The notes beneath the pieces were generated by a model that was not told the origin of the DNA, ran no database searches, and saw nothing but the letters and a program-made list of their open reading frames with translations. A program made the position numbers and the translations under genes. From IMG/VR virus record IMGVR_UViG_3300010397_000041, positions 28,426 through 92,425 of that record: a stretch of DNA of 64,000 bases; one strand, written 5' to 3'. This DNA is from a virus. Of this stretch, positions 32,835 through 39,657 are shown piece by piece. Positions within the stretch are counted from its first letter, which is position 1, and each line of letters opens with the position of its first letter.

Positions 32835-33180
32835 CGGTGTTCACCTCCAGCCGGGCCGCGGCATCGGCCATCGGCTCACACGGCCACGAATCCACCCAGG
32901 CGTATCGGGCGCGTCGGCGACCTGCTTGGCGATCGCGGTCAGGGCCTTCGCGATGCTGCGCGCCGTTCGGCGGTTGAATCCGGCGGCGATGCGCATGGCG
33001 GCGAGGACAGCGGCGTCGGGGAGGTCTTCGGCTTCGGCGGTGAGCACCGGGTCGACGCGGCCGAGGACCTCGAAGTCGCCTCGGCAGCCGCAGGGGGATG
33101 TCGGCGGCCTTCCGCACTCGGGCCGGGTTCCCGTCGGCGATCCAGGCGGCGAGCGGCGCGCCGAGCGTCGGAGTGTTCAC
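32827..33180 (-). pseudogene. Zinc-binding protein with two compensating frameshifts
   Basis: Starts GTG 33180 (NTPTLGAPLAAWIADGNPAR). Near 33093-33097 (run of five G) coding shifts +1, giving PCGCRGDFEVLG and VDPVLTAEAEDLPDAAVLAA, RIAAGFNRRTARSIAKALTA. Near 32907-32909 it shifts back, ending ARYAWVDSWPCEPMADAAAR, LEVNTDG, with the stop overlapping the next ATG. Deleting one G and adding one G would give a continuous 117-residue protein. Either sequencing indels in G/C runs or a decaying gene. Confidence 0.5.
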
Positions 33181-33281
33181 CGCTGCCACCGGTCCCGCTC
33201 GAAGTAGACGCCGAGGGTGAAGCCGAGCAGACCGGAGGCGAGGGCGGCCAGCACGATGATCAGGATGGTGCTCGCGGTCAT
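33177..33281 (-). CDS. Very small membrane protein
   Basis: 34 residues: one membrane helix (TASTILIIVLAALASGLLGF) followed by VYFERDRWQR. Its stop overlaps the next GTG as GTGA, and its start lies 4 bases inside the upstream gene end, so it fits the operon pattern. Function unknown; small phage membrane proteins like this may affect superinfection or lysis. Confidence 0.5.
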   Translation of the reverse strand: MTASTILIIVLAALASGLLGFTLGVYFERDRWQR

Positions 33282-33730
33282 GATGTTGACTCCGCTGCGA
33301 GCAGGAACCGCATCGCCTCGTCGCGGCGGAACCCTGCCTGCAGGTGCGCGGCGAGCGTCTCGTACCGGGCCCTCGCAACCGGGTCAGGAGGCAGGGCTGT
33401 CGGCCCGGTGACGACCGCCGTGGCTGACGGCAGCCAGTTGCACGTCAGGATCGGCACACCCCGGCCGGTAAGCGGATGGGCCACCGTCTCGATAAATGCG
33501 GGCTTGTTCAAAGCATCGTCGTAAGTCCGAGGCGGCCGGACCGCGACGGCAAGCACCGTTTGCGCCGTCGACGACATGTAGATCCCGGCCGGTTCGCCAC
33601 CCCAGTCCCGGACAATCGTTTCCAGGGCGTCGAACAGCCGGTCTGGTGCTGCGACCCTACTGACGTCGATTTGGCGGAGTTCGCCGGTCTCGCCGTCGGC
33701 CCAGTAGATGTGGGTCAGGTCGCCGGTCAT
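33278..33730 (-). CDS. Hypothetical protein
   Basis: 150 residues, ATG at 33730 with GGAGG 4 bases upstream. TGDLTHIYWADGETGELRQI, RLFDALETIVRDWGGEPAGI, then ARARYETLAAHLQAGFRRDE. Mixed alpha/beta, no family recognised. ATGA overlap with the upstream gene. Confidence 0.6.
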   Translation of the reverse strand: MTGDLTHIYWADGETGELRQIDVSRVAAPDRLFDALETIVRDWGGEPAGIYMSSTAQTVLAVAVRPPRTYDDALNKPAFIETVAHPLTGRGVPILTCNWLPSATAVVTGPTALPPDPVARARYETLAAHLQAGFRRDEAMRFLLAAESTS

Positions 33731-34530
33731 GAGGCCTCCGCGAGGCGCATCGTCAGCGCGTGCAGCTGGTCGTTGCCGAGGCGCCAGGCGTGGCGCATCG
33801 ACCGGTCGTTGACCCGGCAGCTGACGGGTGGATTCCCCCAGCACCAGGGGCAGTCGGGGTTGCGCGCGTCTCCGCAGCCGCCGGTCTGGGTTTCGGGGTC
33901 TCCGAGGCAGAGCATGCGGCAGGACGGATAGTTGTGATCGTCGTGGCAGCCGTTCGGGCCGCCGGTGCCGCAGTAGATCAGCCCCGTATCCGGGGAGATC
34001 ATCAGCGAGGGTTGTTTGCAGGCGTCGCACGTCGCCGCCGCGAGGCGCAGCGGGTAGGGCGCGCGGATCAACCCGAGTTCGATCTTTGTCCGACCGTGGT
34101 AGGAGCGAAGGTCGGCGAGGACTTCCTCGCCGAGGGGATGGTCTGCCGCGAGCTCAGGGAGTAGGGCCAATGCCCGGTCGAATGGGATCGCGAGGGCCCT
34201 GACCCGCCGGCCGTCGGGGGTTCGGCCGCGGTCGAGTGCCGGGTGGACGACCGGCAGCCAGTAGGTCACGGCCTTGCGTATCTCGCTCGCGAGGGACAGC
34301 GGGTAGTCGTCTGTCGGCGGCTGCGAATGCGGCTTCGACGACGAACCCGATACCTGCTCGACGACAGGTCGCTGCTCGTACTTCTCGGCGAGGCGGTCGA
34401 GGAGGCTTGGGTGCGCTTTCTTCCCGGGCGCCAGTTGCTCGGCCGGCGGGTCGTCTCGGTGTTTGAACTCGACGTGTTGTTCGTGGAGCAGTGCCCGAAG
34501 TTCTTCAGCGATCGCGTCGTTCGCTGTCAC
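33727..34530 (-). CDS. Cys-rich zinc-binding protein
   Basis: 267 residues from GTG 34530. Helical N-terminus (NDAIAEELRALLHEQHVEFK), a central domain with IRKAVTYWLPVVHPALDRGR and LALLPELAADHPLGEEVLAD, then several CxxC motifs: CDACKQPSL, YCGTGGPNGC, CRMLCLG, CGDARNPDCPWCWG. The Cys clusters should bind two or more zinc ions. Likely DNA- or RNA-interacting accessory protein; no family recognised. Confidence 0.6.
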   Translation of the reverse strand: MTANDAIAEELRALLHEQHVEFKHRDDPPAEQLAPGKKAHPSLLDRLAEKYEQRPVVEQVSGSSSKPHSQPPTDDYPLSLASEIRKAVTYWLPVVHPALDRGRTPDGRRVRALAIPFDRALALLPELAADHPLGEEVLADLRSYHGRTKIELGLIRAPYPLRLAAATCDACKQPSLMISPDTGLIYCGTGGPNGCHDDHNYPSCRMLCLGDPETQTGGCGDARNPDCPWCWGNPPVSCRVNDRSMRHAWRLGNDQLHALTMRLAEAS

Positions 34531-34570
34531 GGTTCCGACCGTACCCGGACCATCGGGACGCCCGGTGGCC

Positions 34571-34891
34571 CTAACGGGACGAATCGGGTGGCGTGTCGCC
34601 GGGCCGGACGGCGCGCAGCGGCCGGCCGGCGGGCGGCTGGGCTGAGGGGTGCCCGACGGCGGCGGCGGTGTCGGCGGCAACGTTGCGGGTCGCGTCGCGC
34701 CACGCTTCCTTGATGGCGCCCCAGGCGTCGCCGATGGCGGACATCGCGCGGCTGGCGAGGGCGGTCGAGAGCCGGTTGGCGTCGTCATCGGTGATCTTGC
34801 GGCGGTCGATGCGGGTGACCAGCTCGTCGACGAGGAGCGCGGTCGGCAGGTTGTCGAGGTCGGGCGGCGCGCTGGTCATGTGGATCAGCAT
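34571..34891 (-). CDS. Small helical protein
   Basis: 102-106 residues (ATG 34891 overlaps the preceding mini-ORF stop; ATG 34879 is also possible). DNLPTALLVDELVTRIDRRK, ANRLSTALASRAMSAIGDAW, GAIKEAWRDATRNVAADT, then a Pro/Arg tail. Likely a small helical protein; unknown. Confidence 0.5.
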   Translation of the reverse strand: MLIHMTSAPPDLDNLPTALLVDELVTRIDRRKITDDDANRLSTALASRAMSAIGDAWGAIKEAWRDATRNVAADTAAAVGHPSAQPPAGRPLRAVRPGDTPPDSSR

Positions 34892-34926
34892 GCCGTACCC
34901 GGCAGGTCGCGGCGCGAGTACGTCAT
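34885..34926 (-). CDS. 13-codon mini-ORF linking two genes
   Basis: ATG at 34926 overlaps the previous stop as ATGA; encodes MTYSRRDLPGTAC; its TGA overlaps the next ATG (ATGCTGA). This could be a real tiny protein or only a relay for coupled translation between flanking genes. Very short, so low confidence. Confidence 0.25.
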   Translation of the reverse strand: MTYSRRDLPGTAC

Positions 34927-35117
34927 GGCGGCGCCGGCCGGGGGGCTGGGCCGACCAGGACGGTCCGGACTGAGCGCCAGTTCACGAGCATGCCGCGGCC
35001 GTCGGCGAGGTGCAGCAGTTCGACTTCGCTGCGGGCGAGTGCCTGCGCGACGCGGCGGTGAAGCTCGTCGGTGTCGGTGTCTCGGGGAATTCGTACGGCT
35101 CGCCCGCCGCGAGTCAT
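34923..35117 (-). CDS. Small protein with nucleic-acid-like fold, unknown
   Basis: 64 residues: MTRGGRAVRIPRDTDTDELH, RRVAQALARSEVELLHLADG, RGMLVNWRSVRTVLVGP. Compact alpha/beta composition, GGAGC 8 bases upstream. It follows the PLD-DnaB fusion gene closely. Unknown. Confidence 0.5.
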   Translation of the reverse strand: MTRGGRAVRIPRDTDTDELHRRVAQALARSEVELLHLADGRGMLVNWRSVRTVLVGPAPRPAPP

Positions 35118-35153
35118 GGCCGGTTGCTCCGCTCTCTGACGACGGTTCGGAGG

Positions 35154-36605
35154 TCAATTCACCATGTCGACAAACCGGCTGTAGTGCCCTTGGAATGCCA
35201 CGGTGATCGTGCCGGTCGGGCCGTTGCGGTGCTTGGCGACGATCAGATCGGCCTCGCCGGCCCGCGCTGACTCCTTCTCGACCATGTCTTCGCGGTACAG
35301 CAGGATCACGATGTCCCCGTCCTGCTCGATCTGGCCAGAATCACGCAGGTCGGCCAGCGTCGGGCGCTTGTCCGCGCGCAGGTCGGAGGCCCGGTTGAGC
35401 TGGCTGACGACCACGACTGGGATCTCCAGCTCCATCGCGAGCGTCTTCAAGCCGCGGCTGATCTCGCTGATCTCCTGGACCCGGTTGTCGCGGCGGCCCG
35501 CCGTCATCAGCTGCAGGTAGTCGACGAGCAGCAGTCGCAGGTCGTTTCGCTCGTAGAGACGCAGCGCCGCAGCGCGCAGCTCCTGCACGGTCAGGCGAGG
35601 CCAATCGTTGATGAACAGCGGCGCCTCGGCGACCTCGCCCATCCGCCGGGCGAGCCGGCCCCAGTCGTCCTCGGTCAGCCGGCCGGTGCGCATGTTCTGC
35701 AGCGAGACTCGCGCCTCCGCGGCCAGCAGCCGGAGCGTCAGATCGACCCCGGGCATCTCCAGGCTGTACAGCGCCGTCGTCATCCCGTATTTGATCGCCG
35801 CGGCGCGGGCGATGTCGAGACACAGCACCGACTTTCCGACGCCCGGCCGGCCCCCGACGACGACCAGCTGGCCGGGCTGCAGCCCATTCGTCAGGTCGTC
35901 GAGCTCGGCGAACCCGGTCGGCACCCCGGTGATCCCACCTTCGTGGGCAGCGATGGCCTCGATCGCGCCAAGCGCCGAGCCGAGCAGGTCTCCCAGGGGT
36001 CGGGATGGCGGCAGCTTCGTCGATCCGGACAGCCGGGCCGTCGGTCGGGCCACAGACGGCGCTTCGAGGACGACCTGGTCGAGGGTTCTCTCGGTGACCC
36101 GCCGGGCCGGCCGGTCGAAGTCCGCCCACGCTCGGACCGCGGCTAGCACCTCCCTGCAGGGGGCGTCCGGCGTGACCCGGGTGTCCAGGATGATCGCCGA
36201 CTCGTGGTTGCCCCGCAGGCCGGAGAATGTCAGGTTCGCCGACCCGGCCAACACGGTCTCGGACCCGTCGCCGCGGCGGATGTAGTAGCTCTTGGCGTGC
36301 ATCAGCGGTTGTTCGTCGTCGCCGTCGACGAGCAGTAGCGTCGCCCGCGAGCCGTGCGGCTCGAATAGCGCCGCGACTGCAGCCAGGTCGGCCGCGGAGA
36401 CCTGCTCCTCCCGGGCGCCGGTGACCAGGTGGACTTCACCGCCGCGGTCAAGGATGGCCGCCAGGTGCGGCTGGATCAGCTTCAGTCCGTGCTCGGTCAG
36501 GTAGCCGGTTTGGGCGGCAAAGACTCGCGCTTCCTTGAGCTCGGTGAGCATCCATCGCTCGACGGTGTGGTCGGGGCCGCCGGCGGCGGTGTCGAGATAG
36601 CGCAC
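35154..36605 (-). CDS. PLD-type nuclease fused to DnaB-type replicative helicase
   Basis: 483 residues, GTG start. N-terminal ~170 residues have the phospholipase-D-like nuclease pattern: LMHAKSYYIRRGDGSETVLA (HxK: H103, K105), then GSANLTFSGLRGNHES (121-136), preceded by FAAQTGYLTEHGLKLIQPHL. From residue 225 it matches the DnaB C-terminal helicase: GVPTGFAELDDLTNGLQPGQ, Walker A GGRPGVGKS (251-259), YSLEM, Walker B LLLVDYLQLM (358-367), VVVVSQLNR, RDSGQIEQDGDIVILLYRED. The DnaB N-terminal domain is absent, replaced by the nuclease. One gene could give strand unwinding plus nicking/repair or a defence function. Promoter region shared with the divergent PIN gene. Confidence 0.85.
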   Translation of the reverse strand: MRYLDTAAGGPDHTVERWMLTELKEARVFAAQTGYLTEHGLKLIQPHLAAILDRGGEVHLVTGAREEQVSAADLAAVAALFEPHGSRATLLLVDGDDEQPLMHAKSYYIRRGDGSETVLAGSANLTFSGLRGNHESAIILDTRVTPDAPCREVLAAVRAWADFDRPARRVTERTLDQVVLEAPSVARPTARLSGSTKLPPSRPLGDLLGSALGAIEAIAAHEGGITGVPTGFAELDDLTNGLQPGQLVVVGGRPGVGKSVLCLDIARAAAIKYGMTTALYSLEMPGVDLTLRLLAAEARVSLQNMRTGRLTEDDWGRLARRMGEVAEAPLFINDWPRLTVQELRAAALRLYERNDLRLLLVDYLQLMTAGRRDNRVQEISEISRGLKTLAMELEIPVVVVSQLNRASDLRADKRPTLADLRDSGQIEQDGDIVILLYREDMVEKESARAGEADLIVAKHRNGPTGTITVAFQGHYSRFVDMVN

Positions 36606-36863
36606 AGGAAGGGGCCTTCGTCCGGAACGGGTGGAGATCGCCTACCGTAGCCGCCGGGCTCGACACGTCCAGACCCGCACTGCCAACTACCCCTGGGAAG
36701 ATTCGCCAACCATCGCTCGAACCTGAGTCGAGTCCCAGGCCACGAAAGATCATCGCCGTTTATCGTTGGTGGTTACACGAGGCGGCGGTGTCGCTCTCGT
36801 CGTCGACCCGGCCTTCCCGGAGGGTTTTGGTCGGCGCCGCCCGGGCGGGGTTACGGTGTTCAG
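36606..36863. promoter_or_regulatory. Divergent intergenic region between helicase fusion and PIN gene
   Basis: 258 bases that must carry both start signals. For the PIN gene, TTGGTC (36827-36832) and TACGGT (36852-36857) stand 19 bases apart, with the -10 about 6 bases from the GTG, so a leaderless message is possible. No clear promoter for the helicase is seen. No gene found here. Confidence 0.4.
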
Positions 36864-37358
36864 GTGCCCAGACGCTTTGTGCTCGATTCCAATTTCTTTG
36901 ACGAGCTGGTGAAGTCGCCCGAGGCCTACCAGGCCACCAGAGCCGCGGTCGAGGGAGCCGCCACCGAGCTGCTCGTCGACACAATGGTGCTCGGCCAGCT
37001 CGGCGCCACCAAGGACATCGCCAAGCGGACTCAGATGCTGGCGTATGCCAATGAGCTGTGCCGCCGGGTGGAGCACGGCGGCGCTGGGTATGGCATCGGT
37101 CCGTACGGTGCAGGCCCGTACGGCGGCGCCCGGCCCGCCGAGATGCCGATCGCGACCGCCGTGATCGGCAACGCCACCAATAACGGCACGATGGCCGACT
37201 CCGCCATCGCCGCGACCGCACACTACGAAGGCGCCGTCCTCGTCACTCGCGACGGCGCGCTCCGGAAGAAGGCAACTGCAGAGGGCGTGGAGGTTCTCTC
37301 GCCTGCGGAGTTCTTCACCGAGATCGGTTTCGACACTGCGGAGGCCGCCTCGCCGTAA
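36864..37358 (+). CDS. PIN-domain ribonuclease (VapC-like)
   Basis: 164 residues. RFVLDSNFFDELVKSPEAYQ carries the first acidic residue (D8), ADSAIAATAHYEGAVLVTRD the second and third (D112, D130), and GVEVLSPAEF is the typical last strand. Residues 72-90 form a Gly/Tyr-rich insertion. PIN proteins cleave RNA and act mostly as VapC-type toxins. No obvious antitoxin gene adjoins it; the divergent partner is the PLD-helicase fusion. Alternatively it is a repair or RNA-processing nuclease. Confidence 0.75.
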   Translation: MPRRFVLDSNFFDELVKSPEAYQATRAAVEGAATELLVDTMVLGQLGATKDIAKRTQMLAYANELCRRVEHGGAGYGIGPYGAGPYGGARPAEMPIATAVIGNATNNGTMADSAIAATAHYEGAVLVTRDGALRKKATAEGVEVLSPAEFFTEIGFDTAEAASP

Positions 37359-37477
37359 ACGGGCCGGTTGTCAGCCGCAGGCACCGTGGCGTCTCTCCCG
37401 ATGGAGCCGGGCGTCGAGTCGGAGGCCGGGGCACAGCTGCGCGAGCTGCTCGCCCGGGTCCACCGGATGCCCGGGTG

Positions 37478-37518
37478 ACCGGCCTCCGCCTGCCGTCGTG
37501 CGGCACGCGGAGGCCGGT
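37478..37518 (+). terminator. 12-bp perfect hairpin after PIN gene
   Basis: ACCGGCCTCCGC (37478-37489) pairs perfectly with GCGGAGGCCGGT (37507-37518). It closes the plus-strand unit that includes the PIN gene. A short possible reading frame of 31 codons at about 37386-37481 precedes it but cannot be called. Confidence 0.55.
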
Positions 37519-37569
37519 CGTCGGCCCGGCTGGAAGGTGAGGCGGTATTCGTGGGACCATCTCCGGGAC

Positions 37570-37600
37570 GGCCCCGGGGTGCTTCTCTCACCCCGGGGCC
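37570..37600. terminator. 12-bp perfect hairpin between convergent units
   Basis: GGCCCCGGGGTG (37570-37581) and CACCCCGGGGCC (37589-37600) with a 7-base loop. Strong stem just before the stop of the minus gene at 37607; with the hairpin at 37478-37518 it would insulate convergent transcription. Confidence 0.6.
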
Positions 37601-37606
37601 TCCTGG

Positions 37607-37804
37607 TTACTGGCCCCTCTCGTGCTCTGCGGCCAGGAGGTTCGCGGTGTCCTCCTCGATGTTGACGAAGGTCCGCTCCCACTCCTTGCAGGAGCAGTTG
37701 AGGTGCCAGGTGGCCGTGGTTCGCAGGTGGCGGCCCCGACGGTCAGTTTCAACCTTTTCGGTGCCGGGGACCTGTCGGACCAGGACCACGTGGCCTTCTT
37801 CCAT
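37607..37804 (-). CDS. Small Cys-containing protein
   Basis: 65 residues, ATG with AGGGGGTGAG upstream. EEGHVVLVRQVPGTEKVETD, RRGRHLRTTATWHLNCSCKE, WERTFVNIEEDTANLLAAEH. A single CSC motif and an acidic C-terminus. It has its own upstream promoter candidate (TTGCCT/TAGTAT), divergent from the regulated gene at 37933. Unknown function, possibly linked to it. Confidence 0.55.
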   Translation of the reverse strand: MEEGHVVLVRQVPGTEKVETDRRGRHLRTTATWHLNCSCKEWERTFVNIEEDTANLLAAEHERGQ

Positions 37805-37829
37805 TTCTCACCCCCTCTCCGTCGGTGTC

Positions 37830-37862
37830 TCTATACTAGCATCGCGATACCAGTAAAGGCAA
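37830..37862 (-). promoter_or_regulatory. Candidate promoter for the 65-residue gene
   Basis: On the minus strand TTGCCT (37862-37857), 18-base spacer, TAGTAT (37838-37833); alternative TTTACT with TATAGA 16 bases apart. Both are upstream of the good ribosome site for ATG 37804. Confidence 0.45.
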
Positions 37863-37907
37863 ATCGCGGGAGTCATGGACGGCTCGAATTTTGGCCTTTT
37901 CTTCACA

Positions 37908-37942
37908 CTGCCATCATGCGTATAGTGGATGCATGATGGCAG
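37908..37942 (+). promoter_or_regulatory. Perfect 12-bp inverted repeat overlapping -10 box and start codon
   Basis: CTGCCATCATGC (37908-37919) and GCATGATGGCAG (37931-37942) are exact reverse complements around an 11-base spacer that contains TATAGT (37921-37926). The ATGs at 37933 and 37936 lie in the right arm, so transcription could begin at the start codon (leaderless) and be blocked by a dimeric repressor. This is one of the clearest operators in the window. Confidence 0.7.
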
Positions 37943-38490
37943 TAGACATGAATGCTGATGCGGTACGCGCCAGCTACGACGCGGCCGACCCGATCACCTG
38001 GCGGCGAGCCGTCGCCGACGCTCGAGCACTCGACATCGCCGACGCCGCCGCCCGCCACGGCCGTGAAGCGGTCCGGATCGCGCTCGGCCACGCCGACGTG
38101 TCCGGCGTCGACAAGCTGATCCGCGCCGCGAAAGACACCCGAACCGACCCGGCACGCCTGGCCCTCGCCCTAGCCATCCGGCCGGCGCTCCTACGCGCCG
38201 CGCTCATCAACGCCGCGCCTGGCTGGCACGTCGACCCGCCGAGCGGGCTCGTCTACCGGCTCTACGACGCCGACGGCCAGGAGCTCGCGGACGAAACCGC
38301 GGCCGTGTACCGGCGCGCCGCGTTCGTCGATCTTGGTCGCTTCTGCTGGGGCGTCGCCCGGGTTGACCTCGCAGGCCGGCAGGGCCGGGTCGTGCACGGA
38401 ATGTGCGACGACCCGGCCGAGGCGATCCGCGCCGTGCTCGCCGAGCCGTTCACGTCGGCGCCGACCGAAACCCTCCCGCCGGTCCGCTGA
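37933..38490 (+). CDS. Operator-controlled plus-strand gene, unknown
   Basis: 185 residues from the leaderless ATG 37933 (or 37936). MMAVDMNADAVRASYDAADP, IADAAARHGREAVRIALGHA, DVSGVDKLIRAAKDTRTDPA, then APGWHVDPPSGLVYRLYDAD and an acidic tail. Helical N-terminal half with HTH-like rhythm (LDIADAAARHGREAVRIALG), beta-rich C-terminal half. It may be its own regulator. Set in a block otherwise transcribed the other way, it looks like an independently expressed lysogenic gene. Confidence 0.65.
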   Translation: MMAVDMNADAVRASYDAADPITWRRAVADARALDIADAAARHGREAVRIALGHADVSGVDKLIRAAKDTRTDPARLALALAIRPALLRAALINAAPGWHVDPPSGLVYRLYDADGQELADETAAVYRRAAFVDLGRFCWGVARVDLAGRQGRVVHGMCDDPAEAIRAVLAEPFTSAPTETLPPVR

Positions 38491-38652
38491 GTGCCCGCCG
38501 ACGAGGGCGACGGTCATCCTGGCATCCGGCTCGCCCGCCAGGGTTCCGTGAGCATCCAGCGGAACGGCACCCCGGCGACTGCCCGCGCACGTGATGGTGT
38601 GTCGGGTCATCGGGGTTCCAGCGTTTTGACACGAGCGAGAAGGTCACGCAGG

Positions 38653-38985
38653 TCAAGGGCGCGGCGTTAGCGGTGGCCGTGGCCGCCAGCCGAACCGTGG
38701 ACGGCGTAGCTGGGCGCCGCAGTCGCCGCACCATCCCGGGTCGTCAGGGTCGCGGCGGTGCCGGTGCTGACCGGCTGTCGGCGGCGCCGGGATCGGCCTG
38801 CGCGCCGGCCACGGCGACCGCCAGCGCCGGCCGCGGTGGAACTTCGGGCAGTCGCAGCGGCTCAGCCCGACGACTGGCCGGCCGGCCTCGTCGAAGCCGA
38901 TCGGCATCGGCGCGATGCAGCGGCCGGAGAGGCGGCGGCGATGCCAGAACCGTTGGTGGCCGCAGGTGCAGCGGGCCCGGTTCAT
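38653..38985 (-). CDS. Zinc-ribbon protein
   Basis: 110 residues starting MNRARCTCGHQRFWHRRRLS, with CIAPMPIGFDEAGRPVVGLS, RCDCPKFHRGRRW and a C-terminal WCGDCGAQL. Two Cys clusters suggest zinc binding; RCTCGHxxxxH is a common small-phage-protein start. Ends before a stretch (38491-38652) that overlaps the convergent end of the plus gene and holds no callable gene. Confidence 0.6.
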   Translation of the reverse strand: MNRARCTCGHQRFWHRRRLSGRCIAPMPIGFDEAGRPVVGLSRCDCPKFHRGRRWRSPWPARRPIPAPPTAGQHRHRRDPDDPGWCGDCGAQLRRPRFGWRPRPPLTPRP

Positions 38986-39167
38986 GTCTGCGCCTCAGCG
39001 GCCGTGTCGGGGGCCGACTCGTGCTCGGCGGCGGATATGCCGCAACGCAGGCAGCTGTCGTCGTCCTCGTCCCGGTCGGCCGCGATGAAGTCGGCGCACG
39101 GGTCGCTGGTGCATAGGTACACGGTGTTGGTGTTGCCGCGTCGCCGCGGCTGCTTCGTACTGGTCAC
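38982..39167 (-). CDS. Small zinc-binding protein
   Basis: 61 residues from GTG 39167: TNTVYLCTSDPCADFIAADR, DEDDDSCLRCGISAAEHESA. Two Cys pairs (C-x4-C, C-x2-C). It could also be the C-terminal part of the 39387 gene if one base is removed in the five-G run at 39179-39183; the two frames join smoothly at that point. Confidence 0.55.
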   Translation of the reverse strand: MTSTKQPRRRGNTNTVYLCTSDPCADFIAADRDEDDDSCLRCGISAAEHESAPDTAAEAQT

Positions 39168-39387
39168 GGTGTCCTCGCGGGGGTGGGCCGTACGGGGATT
39201 GCCAGCGGGGCCGGTCCGCCGGCCGGGTGAGCGCCTCTGCGAGTGCGTCCCACGCGGCGACCTGGGCGAGCAGCGCCTCAGCTATCCGCCCGAAGGCCTC
39301 GACGAGGGCCGGTGCGGTCTCGGTGAGCTTCTGCCAGGCGGCGGCGGGCGTTCCCAGGTCGAACGACGCCGGCTCGTCGTCGGTCAT
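38995..39387 (-). CDS. Helical protein, C-terminal frame uncertain
   Basis: Starts ATG 39387: TDDEPASFDLGTPAAAWQKL, TETAPALVEAFGRIAEALLA, QVAAWDALAEALTRPADRPR, all helical. After RWQSPYG the open frame continues another 60 codons as basic low-complexity sequence overlapping the zinc protein, which is improbable. A one-base error in the G run at 39179-39183 would either fuse it to that protein or end it nearby. Treat the C-terminus beyond about 39190 as unreliable. Confidence 0.5.
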   Translation of the reverse strand: MTDDEPASFDLGTPAAAWQKLTETAPALVEAFGRIAEALLAQVAAWDALAEALTRPADRPRWQSPYGPPPRGHRDQYEAAAATRQHQHRVPMHQRPVRRLHRGRPGRGRRQLPALRHIRRRARVGPRHGR

Positions 39388-39653
39388 GGGTCGACCAGGC
39401 CGGGTGTCCGGTCGGCGGGGGGCAGGTAGTTGACGAACGGCCCGGGTGAGGTCGGTGCGGGGTCGATGGAGTCGGCCCAGCCGTCGCCGTCCTGGTCGGG
39501 CTGGCACGCTGCCGACGTGGCGGTGGCCACGACGACCTGGCCGGCGGGGCAGTCGACGGGCCACGGTGTCGGGACGAATCCGCTGAGGGCGAGGGCGACA
39601 CCGCCGCCGGCGGCGGCCAGGCCGACGATGGTGATCAGGTTGCGGATGTTCAC
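39384..39653 (-). CDS. Membrane-anchored or secreted protein with Asp-rich calcium motif
   Basis: 89 residues, GTG 39653. MNIRNLITIVGLAAAGGGVA with LALSGFV is a signal-anchor-like stretch, followed by VDCPAGQVVVATATSAACQP and DQDGDGWADSIDPAPTSP, a DxDxDG calcium-binding loop. Likely exported or membrane-bound. In a prophage it could alter the cell surface; no family recognised. Confidence 0.55.
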   Translation of the reverse strand: MNIRNLITIVGLAAAGGGVALALSGFVPTPWPVDCPAGQVVVATATSAACQPDQDGDGWADSIDPAPTSPGPFVNYLPPADRTPGLVDP

Positions 39654-39657
39654 CGGG

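Noticed and set aside
36750-37223. 157-codon minus-strand frame opposite the PIN gene
   Set aside because: Lies entirely antisense to a recognisable PIN domain and has low-complexity composition.
38191-38610. 139-codon minus-strand frame (MTRHTITCAGSRRG start)
   Set aside because: Its first 30 codons look plausible and it overlaps a short upstream stop, but most of it is antisense to the convincing plus-strand gene, so I do not call it.
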